In this document: piece by piece, positions 1 through 8,519 of the stretch
How the letters are laid out: each line of letters begins with the position of its first letter
Position numbering within the stretch: the first letter of the stretch is position 1
DNA from: a virus
Strand: one strand, 5' to 3'
Virus record (IMG/VR): IMGVR_UViG_3300044977_000070
Location: 64,001 to 110,027 of that record
DNA length: 46,027 bases
Notes under the pieces: model-generated
What the model saw: only the letters and a program-made list of their open reading frames with translations
What the model was told of the DNA's origin: nothing
Databases searched by the model: none
Translations under genes and position numbers: made by a program

Positions 1-375
1 AACACCGGAGGTAGCATTAGTACCAATGGCGGCGGACCAAACTTCTTCCCTGGAAATGCTCCTGGGCTTATGCAGCAAGGGGGGCATTATGATAGCCCCG
101 GGACGCCGTCGATCGCCAGCGGGTTTGGCGGCGGGTCCCCCAACGTTTCCGGAACGGACATGTCCGGATTCGTTCTTATGGGCACGGGCGCCCAGACAGG
201 CGGCACTATAAACTTTACCACGGCGAATGTGCCAAGTGCGTGCACCATCGCGTCTAGTGTTGCCTTGACTAGTGTCACCGTCAATGTTTCGGCCACGCAA
301 TTGGTGATTGGATATGGTTCGATTACGTCCCCCGGCTCGACCGTCTTTTATAGTTGCCCGCAGAGGGTAAACTAA
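1..375 (+). CDS. C-terminal part of a structural/tail-type protein (5' truncated)
   Basis: An open frame enters from the window edge and stops at 373-375; no start is needed before base 1. The visible 124 residues are rich in Gly, Ser, Thr and Asn, with short beta-type stretches and a final segment with two cysteines (VPSACTIAS and FYSCPQRVN). Such composition is common in phage tail, fibre or decoration proteins, and the neighbour is an endolysin, which fits the end of a late structural operon. The stop codon overlaps the endolysin start (TAATG). No family is recognised. Confidence 0.6.
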   Translation, partial: NTGGSISTNGGGPNFFPGNAPGLMQQGGHYDSPGTPSIASGFGGGSPNVSGTDMSGFVLMGTGAQTGGTINFTTANVPSACTIASSVALTSVTVNVSATQLVIGYGSITSPGSTVFYSCPQRVN

Positions 376-1022
376 TGCCAATCCTGACTTTAGAGATCAT
401 GAAAGAGCGCTGGCCACAGGGCGATCAGCATGTCCCCGGGCTTTTGGAGGGAATCGTAAATTCCTCCGACGCCGTATTTACGAAGTACAATGTAAATCAA
501 CCGCTGTTAATTGCGCATATGATGGCGCAGTTTTCAGAGGAGTGCGGACAGGGATTGGAAATGTTGGAGAACATGAACTACTCCGCGGAGCGTTTGCGGC
601 AGGTGTTCCCCGACCATTTCACCCCGACCCTAGCAGCAAAGGCCGCGCATAACGGACGCATGATAGCGGACATTGCCTACGGCGGGAGAATGGGCAATGC
701 CCCTCCGCCCTCCGACGACGGGTGGAACTATCGAGGGCATGGACTGTCGCAAGTAACGGGGCGCGAGGGAGTCGAGGACCTGGAGAAGTTTTTGACGGCG
801 CACGATGTTGGTTGGAATGTCGTGGACGACCCGTCGTTGATTATTGAGCCGCAGTACACGTTGGAGTGTGGGGTTGCGGACTGGCTTGTCTGTGGTTGTC
901 TCCCACATGCTGCAAAGGACGATATTGTCGGAGAAACTCGCGCATTGAATGGCGGGTTGAATGGACTCGCGGAGCGCGAACGTCAGCTTAAAATATGGAA
1001 ATCTGTTTTGAAAATATCCTGA
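375..1022 (+). CDS. Endolysin, glycoside hydrolase 19-type
   Basis: A 215-residue predicted peptidoglycan hydrolase. Visible family features are the helix carrying the acidic catalytic pair (AQFSEECGQG, residues 51-60, E56 the likely catalytic Glu), the ENMNYSAERLRQVFP segment, a YGGRMGN segment, and DDGWNYRGHGLSQVTGR, which matches the conserved YRGRGLIQLTGR of phage GH19/chitinase-like lysozymes. There is no signal peptide, so release would depend on a holin; holin candidates lie downstream at 2665-4038. The start at 375 overlaps the previous stop by one base and has an AGAGG ribosome binding site; an in-frame start at 354 is less likely. Confidence 0.9.
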   Translation: MPILTLEIMKERWPQGDQHVPGLLEGIVNSSDAVFTKYNVNQPLLIAHMMAQFSEECGQGLEMLENMNYSAERLRQVFPDHFTPTLAAKAAHNGRMIADIAYGGRMGNAPPPSDDGWNYRGHGLSQVTGREGVEDLEKFLTAHDVGWNVVDDPSLIIEPQYTLECGVADWLVCGCLPHAAKDDIVGETRALNGGLNGLAERERQLKIWKSVLKIS

Positions 1023-1089
1023 CACCGTGTCATTTTTGTCACACGCGAACGTGTTAGGATCGGCGGACACCAAAGAGGAGATATACAAA

Positions 1090-1800
1090 ATGAAAACGAA
1101 ACTCGCACTTGCCATCCTGCTTGCTTCCACGGCATTAGCGTCGGCAGCTGACCTTCCAGTAAAGGCGGCGCCATATACGCTAAGTTTGGATACTACAGGA
1201 TTGTATTTCGGCATCTGGTCCACCGGCGGTATGGGTTCGGTTCAGGGCTCTGCAGTCACAGTGACCGGCGTCAATCCGAACACGATCACCTCGACTGAGG
1301 CGGCGATTGGCGGGTTGGTAGGTTACTATTGGTCCATGCCGTCCACTCAGTTCTTCGCGATTGAGGGAATGTTGGGCTGGCAGAATGTCAACGGCAGTGC
1401 CCAAGGGTTCGCCTTCGATGGCCCCGTTACGGGAAAAATCCGGTTCATGACCGGTGCCCCGGTCTCGACTATCATGCAGCTTTTCCCAACGCTGTTTCCT
1501 TTCCCTGTACCGGGATTCCCGCCGAACGTTGGTAATATCACCAATATCAAACCGTATATCTATGGATCGCCTGACTTTGACGACGTTAGCTTGAATGTCG
1601 GTGCCAGCTCGGCTCGGACTTGGAGCGTATCGCCTGAAATTGGCGTCGGCATGCTAGGCCAGCTTAGCCCAACCACCGCGATTGACGTGTTCGCCGGCGC
1701 CAAGTTCCCCCAGAAGGGCGCATGCGTTGGATTTGAGGCCTCGGTGGCTTGCGCCGGTATGGGCACCACGGCCGTAGCCGGTGTTGCTATTAAGTGGTAG
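1090..1800 (+). CDS. Phage-encoded outer-membrane beta-barrel-like protein
   Basis: A 236-residue protein with a clear signal peptide (MKTKLALAILLASTALASAA, cleavage near residue 20) and mature N-terminus DLPVKAAP. That mature end is typical of porin-family proteins of Rhizobiales (Omp25/Omp31 type). The body is rich in Gly, Ser, Thr and aromatic residues and ends in a hydrophobic W (VAIKW), like many outer-membrane barrels. The start is chosen for its strong AAAGAGGAG ribosome binding site; an upstream ATG at 1027 would bury the signal peptide. It sits between endolysin and holin candidates, which suggests late expression or a lysogenic-conversion/exclusion role. Function is inferred only. 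Confidence 0.75.
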   Translation: MKTKLALAILLASTALASAADLPVKAAPYTLSLDTTGLYFGIWSTGGMGSVQGSAVTVTGVNPNTITSTEAAIGGLVGYYWSMPSTQFFAIEGMLGWQNVNGSAQGFAFDGPVTGKIRFMTGAPVSTIMQLFPTLFPFPVPGFPPNVGNITNIKPYIYGSPDFDDVSLNVGASSARTWSVSPEIGVGMLGQLSPTTAIDVFAGAKFPQKGACVGFEASVACAGMGTTAVAGVAIKW

Positions 1801-1810
1801 GGGGTGATCC

Positions 1811-2560
1811 ATGCTTCATTTTGGTAAAACCCCCGCGCGTCCCGGCGCAATGAAAATTGCGCTGGGGGACTATCTCAAAACCTCGCAGTTGCCGAAAGTT
1901 CCGCCACGGTTCGGCAACCTCGCCGCGTGGAATCATTGGCAATGGCAAATGCTCGCCAATGATCGGTACGGTTGCTGTGTGTGGTCCGGACAGGCGCATC
2001 AAATCATGATGTGGTGCGCGACGGAGGGCAACAAGACCGTACAATTTACGGACGATCAAATCCTCGGCCCGGAGGCGTACGGCTCAACTGGGTTCGTTGC
2101 GTCAGATCCTTCCACCGACAATGGCACCGATATGGTGACAGCATGTCAGTTTTGGAAGGACAACGGGCTCTTTGGGCATACCCTTATTGGGTTTGCTGAA
2201 GTAAAGCCCGCCAATATAGCGCTTACCGCGTTCCAGTTTGGATCGTGCGGGGTTGGGATTAGTCTCACGCAGGCAAACATGGATCAGTTCAACAATGCGG
2301 AGCCGTGGGACTATGTCGAGGGGTCGCCGACTCTTGGTGGGCACTACGTGCCAGCGATCACCAAGAATTCTCGTGGCAATCTTGTCGCCGTTACCTGGGG
2401 ACGTTTGCAACCTATGACTGACGCCTTCTTGGAGGCGCAATGCGACGAGGCTGTGTGTCAGTTGTCTCAGGATTGGCTCAACGTTCAGACTACGATTACG
2501 CCGCGCGGTCTCAAACTGACGGATTTGATCCACGACATGAAGACGTTGGCTAATTCCTAA
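1811..2560 (+). CDS. Hypothetical protein with papain-like cysteine peptidase features
   Basis: A 249-residue protein of a kind often seen as a hypothetical in phages and soil bacteria. It has a Cys-containing helix start (NDRYGCCVWSGQAH, C55/C56), a late GGHYVP segment (H178) and a following VTWGR strand. This order (Cys, then His, then an aromatic strand) resembles C39/papain-like folds, but activity is not shown. A DNGTDMVTACQFW segment lies between. The ribosome binding site is GGGGTG, and the gene follows the barrel protein by 10 bases. A short stem-loop (CCTCTAG/CTAGGGG, 2585-2603) follows without a T tract. Confidence 0.65.
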   Translation: MLHFGKTPARPGAMKIALGDYLKTSQLPKVPPRFGNLAAWNHWQWQMLANDRYGCCVWSGQAHQIMMWCATEGNKTVQFTDDQILGPEAYGSTGFVASDPSTDNGTDMVTACQFWKDNGLFGHTLIGFAEVKPANIALTAFQFGSCGVGISLTQANMDQFNNAEPWDYVEGSPTLGGHYVPAITKNSRGNLVAVTWGRLQPMTDAFLEAQCDEAVCQLSQDWLNVQTTITPRGLKLTDLIHDMKTLANS

Positions 2561-2664
2561 AGGGGCGCCCTGTGATCACCGAAGCCTCTAGTTTCGCTAG
2601 GGGTACTTAGTAGGCGGTCGTGGGGCGCTTCTTTCTCCTTTGGTAGTGTGAAAGAGAGGAAGTT

Positions 2665-3210
2665 ATGAAGCGGTTAGTTCCTATTTCTCTGACTTTGGCT
2701 TTGTTAAGCACGGCTGCTATGGCGCAGTTTTCAGAGGCGCCGGTGCTCGTTCCTGGGACTTCCCCTGTCGGTTCGCCGACGCTCGTCAATGTCGGATCGT
2801 TCAGCGCCGACGTCCTCAATTGGGTCATATCGGTAACCGTGCCGATCATGGGGGTGGTTATTACAGGGTGGCTAACCCGTCTGTTTCAGCAAGTCGGAAT
2901 CAATATGACGGATGCCCAACGCGCCCGCTTGCAGGAAATGGTTGTGAACGGAATCAATGCTGGTGCGGCGAAGGCGGAGGATTCTTTGAGAGGCGCCCCC
3001 CTTGTGGATGTCAAGAATGCGGCGGTGCAGCATGCGGTCGAATATGTCCAGGAGCATGGGGCGGACACGCTCAAGGCACTAGGATTTGACCCCCATGACC
3101 AGAAAACCGTTGAGGCAATCCAGGCCCGCGCCCTGTCGGCGATTGCCAATCCCGCCGTACCGACCGCCCCGTCCTTGAATGCCCCTATACCGTCCCTCAA
3201 AGCGGTATGA
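2665..3210 (+). CDS. Putative holin of the LLH type
   Basis: 181 residues: an N-terminal hydrophobic signal or membrane segment (residues 1-21), a second membrane segment (about 51-72, VLNWVISVTVPIMGVVITGW), then a soluble region with an alpha-helical domain (QRARLQEMVVNGINAGAAKA) and a Pro/Ala-rich tail. Membrane segment followed by an amphipathic helical domain with repeated Ala and acidic residues resembles the phage LLH holin family. Location after the endolysin supports a lysis role. The start has a GAGAGGAAG ribosome binding site. Confidence 0.6.
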   Translation: MKRLVPISLTLALLSTAAMAQFSEAPVLVPGTSPVGSPTLVNVGSFSADVLNWVISVTVPIMGVVITGWLTRLFQQVGINMTDAQRARLQEMVVNGINAGAAKAEDSLRGAPLVDVKNAAVQHAVEYVQEHGADTLKALGFDPHDQKTVEAIQARALSAIANPAVPTAPSLNAPIPSLKAV

Positions 3211-3370
3211 GGGGATATTTCCTGTCCTCCCTCCCCTTCCCCTAGGCCCCTACCCGTTACCGCATGGACGGCTTTGTTAGCAAGGGGCGTTGATAATTAG
3301 GATCGCTGTATAAAAGGGAACATCTATTTATATTTGGTGGATGTACGTCATAGGTAAAGGATCGGCGCAA

Positions 3371-3682
3371 ATGCCAGACCTCGGGTTGCTAGAACAGATT
3401 GGCGTCAGGATTCAACCTGCATTTGCGGGAATGATGGGAGGTATTGTTGGCGCATGGGCCGATGGCAACGCTGGTATTGGCGCATGGTTGGCATATGTAG
3501 GAGCAGGATGTCTGACGGCCAACTACCTTGCCGAGCCCGCTACGCGCGTGATCCCGGTAATGGTTAGTGAGGGCGTTGCTGGGTTTATTGTCGGGCTCGC
3601 AGCCCTCGCCATAGTGAGAACAATAATAGGATTAATAAATCGCTGGAAACCGGCATTGGGTAATGGAGGAAAGGCGCAATGA
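3371..3682 (+). CDS. Small membrane protein, holin or lysis accessory candidate
   Basis: About 103 residues with two or three hydrophobic segments (AFAGMMGGIVGAW, IGAWLAYVGAGCL and GVAGFIVGLAALAIVR), Gly/Ala-rich as in holins, and a short basic tail. The start at 3371 has AAAGGA about nine bases upstream; an in-frame ATG at 3341 would add ten residues and has its own GGTGG. The preceding 160 bases are AT-rich around 3290-3335 and may hold a promoter, but the spacing of candidate boxes is poor. The stop overlaps the next gene by four bases (ATGA). Confidence 0.6.
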   Translation: MPDLGLLEQIGVRIQPAFAGMMGGIVGAWADGNAGIGAWLAYVGAGCLTANYLAEPATRVIPVMVSEGVAGFIVGLAALAIVRTIIGLINRWKPALGNGGKAQ

Positions 3683-4038
3683 CGCTAGATACTCTTCTTC
3701 CACCGCATTACTGGAACTTTATTTTCCAGATGCTTTCGGTTATCGCTGCTGTCTTTGTCTTGTGGCAAATCAACACCTCCAAGCAGGTGGATGGCCTGCG
3801 TCACAGTCAACACCCTTCGCCTTGGTTCGCGGTGCGACGCATGGCGATGTTCCTCAAATTGTTGGCACTGATGTGGACGGTGATTTATGTGCATGACAGG
3901 GCTTGGCAGATATGGCCGCCAATCGTTGCCTTCATGGCGGCGTTTGATGTCTATATCCTGTCGGAGGTGCTGATCATGCGTGAAGACCTAAAGAAGCTTC
4001 GACGCATTAATGACAGCACCTCCCCCTTAGCCGCATAA
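3679..4038 (+). CDS. Small membrane protein of the lysis region
   Basis: 119 residues with hydrophobic segments near residues 11-29 (YWNFIFQMLSVIAAVFVLW), 56-72 and 82-98, ending in a charged helix (MREDLKKLRRIND). It starts inside the stop of the previous gene (ATGA), so the two are probably translationally coupled and may form a membrane complex. No family is recognised. It is the last + strand gene before the orientation switches. Confidence 0.6.
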   Translation: MTLDTLLPPHYWNFIFQMLSVIAAVFVLWQINTSKQVDGLRHSQHPSPWFAVRRMAMFLKLLALMWTVIYVHDRAWQIWPPIVAFMAAFDVYILSEVLIMREDLKKLRRINDSTSPLAA

Positions 4039-4446
4039 TCATAAGCGGAGTTGCTTCCACCTATGCAGCTTCGCCGCGAGGTCCTGGGCCTCCTTGTCTA
4101 CGTCCATGGCGTCTACCCCGGCGTCCAGGATCTTCCCGGTGACGACCTCTTGGCAGAATTGAATTTTGTCCCCGTAGGTGAGCTTGCCGATATCTTCGGC
4201 AAGCCTTGCTAATGGTTCTTTGACTGGTTCCTTATTCATCTCTTCCCCCAGACTGTCCAGGTCAACTCTATACCCATGTCCTCCGGGTATGCCTACGTGT
4301 AGGGCGTCTTCCCCGCCATTGCCCCCGTGCCTGAATTCCTCGGGGTCACGGTCTCGTGGGTACAGGGCACCTTCCACCGATCGCAAATCCATCCTCCCGT
4401 TATCTGCTTTTTCTTTTCCTTTTGCTGCTTTCCTCTTGTCGAACAT
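4039..4446 (-). CDS. Hypothetical protein, last gene of the leftward block
   Basis: 135 residues, highly charged, with a basic N-terminus (MFDKRKAAKGKEK) and a helical C-terminal half (EPLARLAEDIGKLTYGDK). Its stop abuts the stop of the convergent + strand gene at 4038. The start has AAAGGA nine bases upstream. The + strand terminator at 4513-4544 lies beyond its start, so late + strand transcripts would run antisense across the whole gene. No function can be assigned. Confidence 0.55.
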   Translation of the reverse strand: MFDKRKAAKGKEKADNGRMDLRSVEGALYPRDRDPEEFRHGGNGGEDALHVGIPGGHGYRVDLDSLGEEMNKEPVKEPLARLAEDIGKLTYGDKIQFCQEVVTGKILDAGVDAMDVDKEAQDLAAKLHRWKQLRL

Positions 4447-4512
4447 GCATTAATCCTTTATGCGTTAAAGTGTAGGTGATTCCTCCCTACAGGGATTCTT
4501 CCCTTGTGACTT

Positions 4513-4544
4513 AAGCCCGCGCCTAACCCGCGGGCTTTTTTCTT
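4513..4544 (+). terminator. Rho-independent terminator of the + strand late operon
   Basis: Perfect 9-bp stem AAGCCCGCG/CGCGGGCTT (4513-4521 with 4529-4537), a 7-base loop and a T-rich tail on the + strand. There is no T tract on the - strand side, so it should stop rightward transcription from the lysis genes. Confidence 0.85.
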
Positions 4545-4847
4545 TTATGGTCCTACCCAATACTTCCGTGGTTTTTGTTCCGTGATCTCCTTCTCCAGAC
4601 TGGCGAAGGCTTCGTCCAGCGTATCGCACATCCATTGGGCCAGCGGGGTCCATGCACCGGTGATTGAGCAACACCATTTGAGACTGGCGCCGGTTGTGGA
4701 GAACGCGTCATACTCTGGAACTCCTTCTACGCTGGCGGACCAGTAATTCTTCACATTGTAATGTCCGTCCTGGTACTCGCCGTGGTGGGCTCGGTAGAGC
4801 GGGGTAAAATCCCTCTCTATCTTTTTGAACTTATCTTTTATGTCCAT
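4545..4847 (-). CDS. Hypothetical protein downstream of SbcC-like gene
   Basis: 100 residues, soluble, with many aromatic residues (HYNVKNYWSAS, ITGAWTPLAQWMC) and a charged C-terminal helix. It overlaps the end of the SbcC-like gene by ten bases, so it is probably co-translated with the recombination nuclease. No family is recognised. Confidence 0.55.
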   Translation of the reverse strand: MDIKDKFKKIERDFTPLYRAHHGEYQDGHYNVKNYWSASVEGVPEYDAFSTTGASLKWCCSITGAWTPLAQWMCDTLDEAFASLEKEITEQKPRKYWVGP

Positions 4848-6697
4848 GTTATCCTCGAACCGCTCTCATCCTTGACGATTGTCACAACGTCCGTGAACTT
4901 GTCGCTTTCCACGGACATATGATCCACGTAGAAAATTGTCTTGTTTGTCTTTATCGCCCGGTCCGCGAGGTAGTCGCAGAGATCGCGGACGCCGGATTTT
5001 GACATGTGTCGGCTGGGTTCGTCCAACACCTCAAGATTGCAAACCACGCCTGCGTGGTTAAGCAGGATCTCAGATAGGGACAAGGCCCCGGCAATCCGCA
5101 GTCGCTGCCCAACCCCACCGCCCCAGCATTTCCATTTGACGGCCGCCTTATTGCGAGGGGACAGGACCGATACATGAAGTCCACGTTGCATTCCTCCGGA
5201 TTTCGTTTCCCTCTCGATATCATACTTGACCGTCCACCCATCCAGTCCTAAGTCAACCAGGATGGAGTTGGTGACGAACTCTAATTCTTTCAATACCTGA
5301 TCCACGACGAGCAGACGGATGTCCTTGAATCCTTTTATCCAGGGACGGGTTCTATCCAATGTACGCTGCGCCCTCGCTATGTCCGCCTCGATATCCTCAA
5401 CGACGCCTTTGAGTTCTTTTACGTCCGCCTTGAAACTCACATACTGCGCATGGTAAGTATTAGTTGCGCGTTCCGCCTCCTCAATCCGCTCCCGCATGTT
5501 CTTGACGTTTGCGTCCAATGTTGCGACGAGTCCGGAAAGACGTTGCAGCCCCGAGAAGGCGTCGTCCGCCTTCTCCTTAAACTTCGCCTCGCTCCCGCGA
5601 CTTTGTCCTATTGAGCGAATGAATGTCTCTATTTCCTTGGTGATTGCTTTGGGAACACCCTTCTCAATTTGCGCATTGAGGTTAGCGATCTCGCGTTTTA
5701 ATTCTTTTTTGTGCTTGTCCAGGCTGGTGCCGGTAATCTCCTGTCCGCAGGTTGGACACTCGTCCGCCTCGCCTAGGGATTTGAGTTCTTTCTCGCGGCG
5801 TTCCTTGTCGCGTTTTAGACTGCTGATCAACCCCTCGTGCCTCAACTTCTTTTCATGGGCCGCGTCATAGGACGCGCGAAGTTGACTAATCTCCTGTTGC
5901 AAGGCCTTTAGTTCAGTGCCGGCGCCGTCATAGGCAAGCGTCGCGTCGTCCTTGAATTTACCCTGTTCCTTTAACTCCTTTTGGGCCTCCGTAAGCTTTG
6001 CGGTGAGGGCGCGGATCGTTGCCTTGTTGCCCGCCTCCCACTCGTCGGATTGTTTCTTTACCCGCGTCATGTTGTGACGCGCGTCCTCCAGGGAGGCTTT
6101 GGTTGCTATCAGCTCGCCGTCGTATTTCGCCAGTTTCTTTTCGAGGCGATCGCACTCCTCCTTGGCGAATTGGGATCGGGTGTCCCAGCGGGCGAGATTC
6201 AACCCCTCCCCGAATAGGGCCATGGCCTCCCGGGGTTCGAGATCAAAAAATAGGGGTTGTCCCTGCCCCATAAGGATCGTGTGACAGAAGACGAATTTCG
6301 ACATTTGGAGCAGGCGGTCTATGTCGCCCTGCCCGCATGTCTTGCCGTCCAATTTCAGGGCATTAGGGACGGTACAACGTTCGACGTCCCTCTCCTTGCC
6401 GTCCATGAGAAACCCTACCCGTACCGCGGTAGAGGCGTCCTCACCCACATTCCAGGCGTCCCAGGGACGAACGTCGGGGGACCGCAGCCCGTCAATCGTC
6501 GATCCGTACAGGCACCAGCATAGGGCATTCCATAGGGTCGTCTTGCCGGCGTCATTCGCCTGAAGGGAAGGTTCGAGCCTATTCCTTCCTCTCATGAAGA
6601 CGAGTCCGGCGCCGCTGTCCGCGAGGGCGAACTTGTGCTTCCCTATGAAGGTCTGGAAGTTCTGGACTGTCAGATTTTCGAACTGAAGTGTTGTCAT
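4838..6697 (-). CDS. SbcC/Rad50-like recombination endonuclease subunit (T4 gp46-like)
   Basis: A 619-residue SMC-type ATPase. The N-terminal lobe has a Walker A variant ending NDAGKTT (residues 48-54). A long coiled coil follows, interrupted near the middle by a zinc hook (ECPTCGQE). The C-terminal lobe carries the ABC signature region (WGGGVGQRLRIAGALSL) and a Walker B (LEVLDEPSRHMS). In T4-type phages gp46 works with the gp47 nuclease to resect DNA ends for recombination-dependent replication; the partner here is at 7046-8035. The start has a weak ribosome binding site, so coupling to upstream translation is possible. Confidence 0.9.
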   Translation of the reverse strand: MTTLQFENLTVQNFQTFIGKHKFALADSGAGLVFMRGRNRLEPSLQANDAGKTTLWNALCWCLYGSTIDGLRSPDVRPWDAWNVGEDASTAVRVGFLMDGKERDVERCTVPNALKLDGKTCGQGDIDRLLQMSKFVFCHTILMGQGQPLFFDLEPREAMALFGEGLNLARWDTRSQFAKEECDRLEKKLAKYDGELIATKASLEDARHNMTRVKKQSDEWEAGNKATIRALTAKLTEAQKELKEQGKFKDDATLAYDGAGTELKALQQEISQLRASYDAAHEKKLRHEGLISSLKRDKERREKELKSLGEADECPTCGQEITGTSLDKHKKELKREIANLNAQIEKGVPKAITKEIETFIRSIGQSRGSEAKFKEKADDAFSGLQRLSGLVATLDANVKNMRERIEEAERATNTYHAQYVSFKADVKELKGVVEDIEADIARAQRTLDRTRPWIKGFKDIRLLVVDQVLKELEFVTNSILVDLGLDGWTVKYDIERETKSGGMQRGLHVSVLSPRNKAAVKWKCWGGGVGQRLRIAGALSLSEILLNHAGVVCNLEVLDEPSRHMSKSGVRDLCDYLADRAIKTNKTIFYVDHMSVESDKFTDVVTIVKDESGSRITWT

Positions 6698-6810
6698 CTT
6701 GCAATGCGGGGTGTTTCTCAGGATCGGAAATAAAGCGCTCCCTCCAGAGACGTAGAAAGTCTTTAAAGAAGAGCGTGGCCATTAACTACCTTAGACATGT
6801 CAAGAGTAAC

Positions 6811-6846
6811 GGAGGCGGCGATTTTTTGTTGGTCGCCGCCTTTTAG
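6811..6846. terminator. Strong stem-loop between small gene and SbcC-like gene
   Basis: Perfect 8-bp inverted repeat GGCGGCGA/TCGCCGCC (6814-6821 and 6833-6840) with an 11-base loop. On the + strand it is followed by TTTTAG, so it could terminate antisense transcripts. On the - strand it sits directly after the stop at 6847 without a T tract and may instead be an attenuator or processing site. Confidence 0.5.
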
Positions 6847-7032
6847 TTACACGGCAGGAATGCGTGCGAACGGTTGTTCCGTTTCAGGCGTCACCTTTGT
6901 TTGTCCGTATTCGCGCAATAGTTCGGCGGCCCTGCGAAGATCAGCTTTTTGATATCTCGCATGCTCTGCGAATACGCTATTGGCACGTGCCTCCAACCTA
7001 TCGGCAAGTGCCTGTATTTCCCTGTGATCCAT
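6847..7032 (-). CDS. Small helical protein between gp47-like and gp46-like genes
   Basis: 61 residues, mostly helical, rich in Ala, Arg and Glu (ADRLEARANSVFAEHARYQ). The start has GAAAGG about eleven bases upstream. It lies between the two subunits of the recombination nuclease and might be an accessory of that complex, but this is only positional inference. Confidence 0.55.
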   Translation of the reverse strand: MDHREIQALADRLEARANSVFAEHARYQKADLRRAAELLREYGQTKVTPETEQPFARIPAV

Positions 7033-7045
7033 ATCCGTTGCCTTT

Positions 7046-8035
7046 CTATTGTTGTGCCCGCGACGCTAAATTTATACCCCGTTCGAGGGTTTTTGGGGGC
7101 ACGCCAACGCTCTTTGCATACGCGGTAATTAGCTCGTCGTCCGTCCGGAGATCGACATGCTTATAGGCGGCTGTTTGAACGTCTATTATGGGGACAATGC
7201 TGTGCATGACGTACCCCCGCTTGTCGCCCCATTCCTTGATTTCCGCCTTTATATCATACCAACGGCCCTGCTCACGTTGCTTCAAGTTATATTCTACCTT
7301 GACAATATCGCCTTTCATTAGTGCGTGCTTCAAGAGTAGTTCCCTGATTGACGAGGTCACTAGCAGACGCTTTTGCGGTAGCTTCACGGGAATGCCTTCC
7401 CATTTCCCACTCTCAATCTCGATAACCCGTCCTTTGTAATCGTCCCCGAAGTTAATTGTGTAGGGAGCGCCGACGTATAGGAACTTGTCGAACTCCTGCG
7501 GGTAATGCACGTCCCCGCTAATCACCCATTTTTGGTTATCGAATAGGGACGCGGGAATTCCGCTCAGCTTATGCCCGAACCCGCCAGTCGCCCCCTGAAC
7601 CGTGCAATGCGTGAAGACGCAGTCGTATTTTTTCTTGAGGGCAGGTGGCCATTTCTTCGCCCAGTCATTGGTGTGCGGGAGGAACAGGCAGTTGCCAATA
7701 TCCGAAAATTCCTCTTCCGTCGGCATATCGAACCAGTGAATATTGCTGAGATATTGAACGAACTCAAAGAATGGGGATTGTTGGCTCACGTAATCATGGT
7801 TTCCCGTCTCGATATAAATGGAGCAATGAAAGCTCAGTTCGCGTAAATAACCGACGACGCGATTGACGAGCTCAGCCCCATGCTCGTCCTTGGCGTCCGT
7901 GAGGTCGCCCAAAATTATCAGGTCTGAAACGCCGCGCTTCTCAATCCGATCGCATAACCAATCGATGAATGCGTCCCGATAGGCGTTGAGAGGATTGGCG
8001 GAGAAGTGGAGGTCCCCTGTCACTAATGTAGTCAT
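7046..8035 (-). CDS. SbcD/Mre11-like nuclease subunit (T4 gp47-like)
   Basis: A 329-residue calcineurin-like metallophosphoesterase. Metal-binding motifs appear in the expected order: GDLHF (residues 7-11), ILGDLTDAKDE, ETGNHDY, FTHCTVQG and SGDVHYP. A C-terminal capping region follows. With the SbcC-like ATPase it would form an exo/endonuclease complex that processes double-strand ends for phage recombination. Its ATG overlaps the stop of nothing downstream but its own start overlaps the 8033 stop (ATGA), showing one operon. Confidence 0.9.
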   Translation of the reverse strand: MTTLVTGDLHFSANPLNAYRDAFIDWLCDRIEKRGVSDLIILGDLTDAKDEHGAELVNRVVGYLRELSFHCSIYIETGNHDYVSQQSPFFEFVQYLSNIHWFDMPTEEEFSDIGNCLFLPHTNDWAKKWPPALKKKYDCVFTHCTVQGATGGFGHKLSGIPASLFDNQKWVISGDVHYPQEFDKFLYVGAPYTINFGDDYKGRVIEIESGKWEGIPVKLPQKRLLVTSSIRELLLKHALMKGDIVKVEYNLKQREQGRWYDIKAEIKEWGDKRGYVMHSIVPIIDVQTAAYKHVDLRTDDELITAYAKSVGVPPKTLERGINLASRAQQ

Positions 8036-8517
8036 ATGAAAAACAATCCCTCTTCCCCGAAATAAGCTGCTTCCTTGGTTTTGACATCAACGAGACGCAC
8101 ACCATATCGGATTGCGTCATCTGTATTCCGCACTATAAACTCGTTATTGTTGTTCCAACCAAGCTCCACCTTGGCGATACGGTCCCCGAGCCCCTCGAAA
8201 AGGCAGCATATACCTGTGAGGTGGTGCTGTCTTCCATTGTGGAAGCAGGCGGCAGGTTCGAATGGTCCGAAATCTTTTCTATGAATCCCCCCATCATTTT
8301 TGATTAAAAATACATAGAATGACTTGAACTGGACCCCGTTGTATTGATCAATTATCGCCCTAGTAGCCGGTGTATGTTGTAGAACCCTTGTGGCCCCCTT
8401 CTGCCAATAATCCAGGTCCTCGAACTTCTTTATGTAGGCGTCCCGAAAGCAAAGCACGTCGCCATAGGACGCGTTGAACTTTCGGGAGATTGCAAGATAG
8501 GGATTCGATTCCGACAT
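8032..8517 (-). CDS. Hypothetical protein in the recombination operon
   Basis: 161 residues, globular, with alternating charged and aromatic segments (YLAISRKFNASYGDVLCFRD, DFGPFEPAACFHNG). The start at 8517 is chosen because AGGAGG lies seven bases upstream; an ATG at 8523 touches the same site too closely. Its stop overlaps the gp47-like start (ATGA). No recognised family. Confidence 0.55.
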   Translation of the reverse strand: MSESNPYLAISRKFNASYGDVLCFRDAYIKKFEDLDYWQKGATRVLQHTPATRAIIDQYNGVQFKSFYVFLIKNDGGIHRKDFGPFEPAACFHNGRQHHLTGICCLFEGLGDRIAKVELGWNNNNEFIVRNTDDAIRYGVRLVDVKTKEAAYFGEEGLFFI

Positions 8518-8519
8518 GG

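Noticed and set aside
2579-2605. Terminator after the 1811 gene
   Set aside because: A 7-bp stem is present but there is no T tract and the next gene is in the same direction.
3285-3335. Sigma70 promoter TTGATA/TATAAA
   Set aside because: The spacing between boxes is only 13 bases; kept as an AT-rich possibility only.
6579-6782. 67-residue ORF before the gp46-like gene
   Set aside because: Its second half overlaps the gp46-like coding start in another frame and is Arg-rich filler; a short leader peptide is possible but unsupported.
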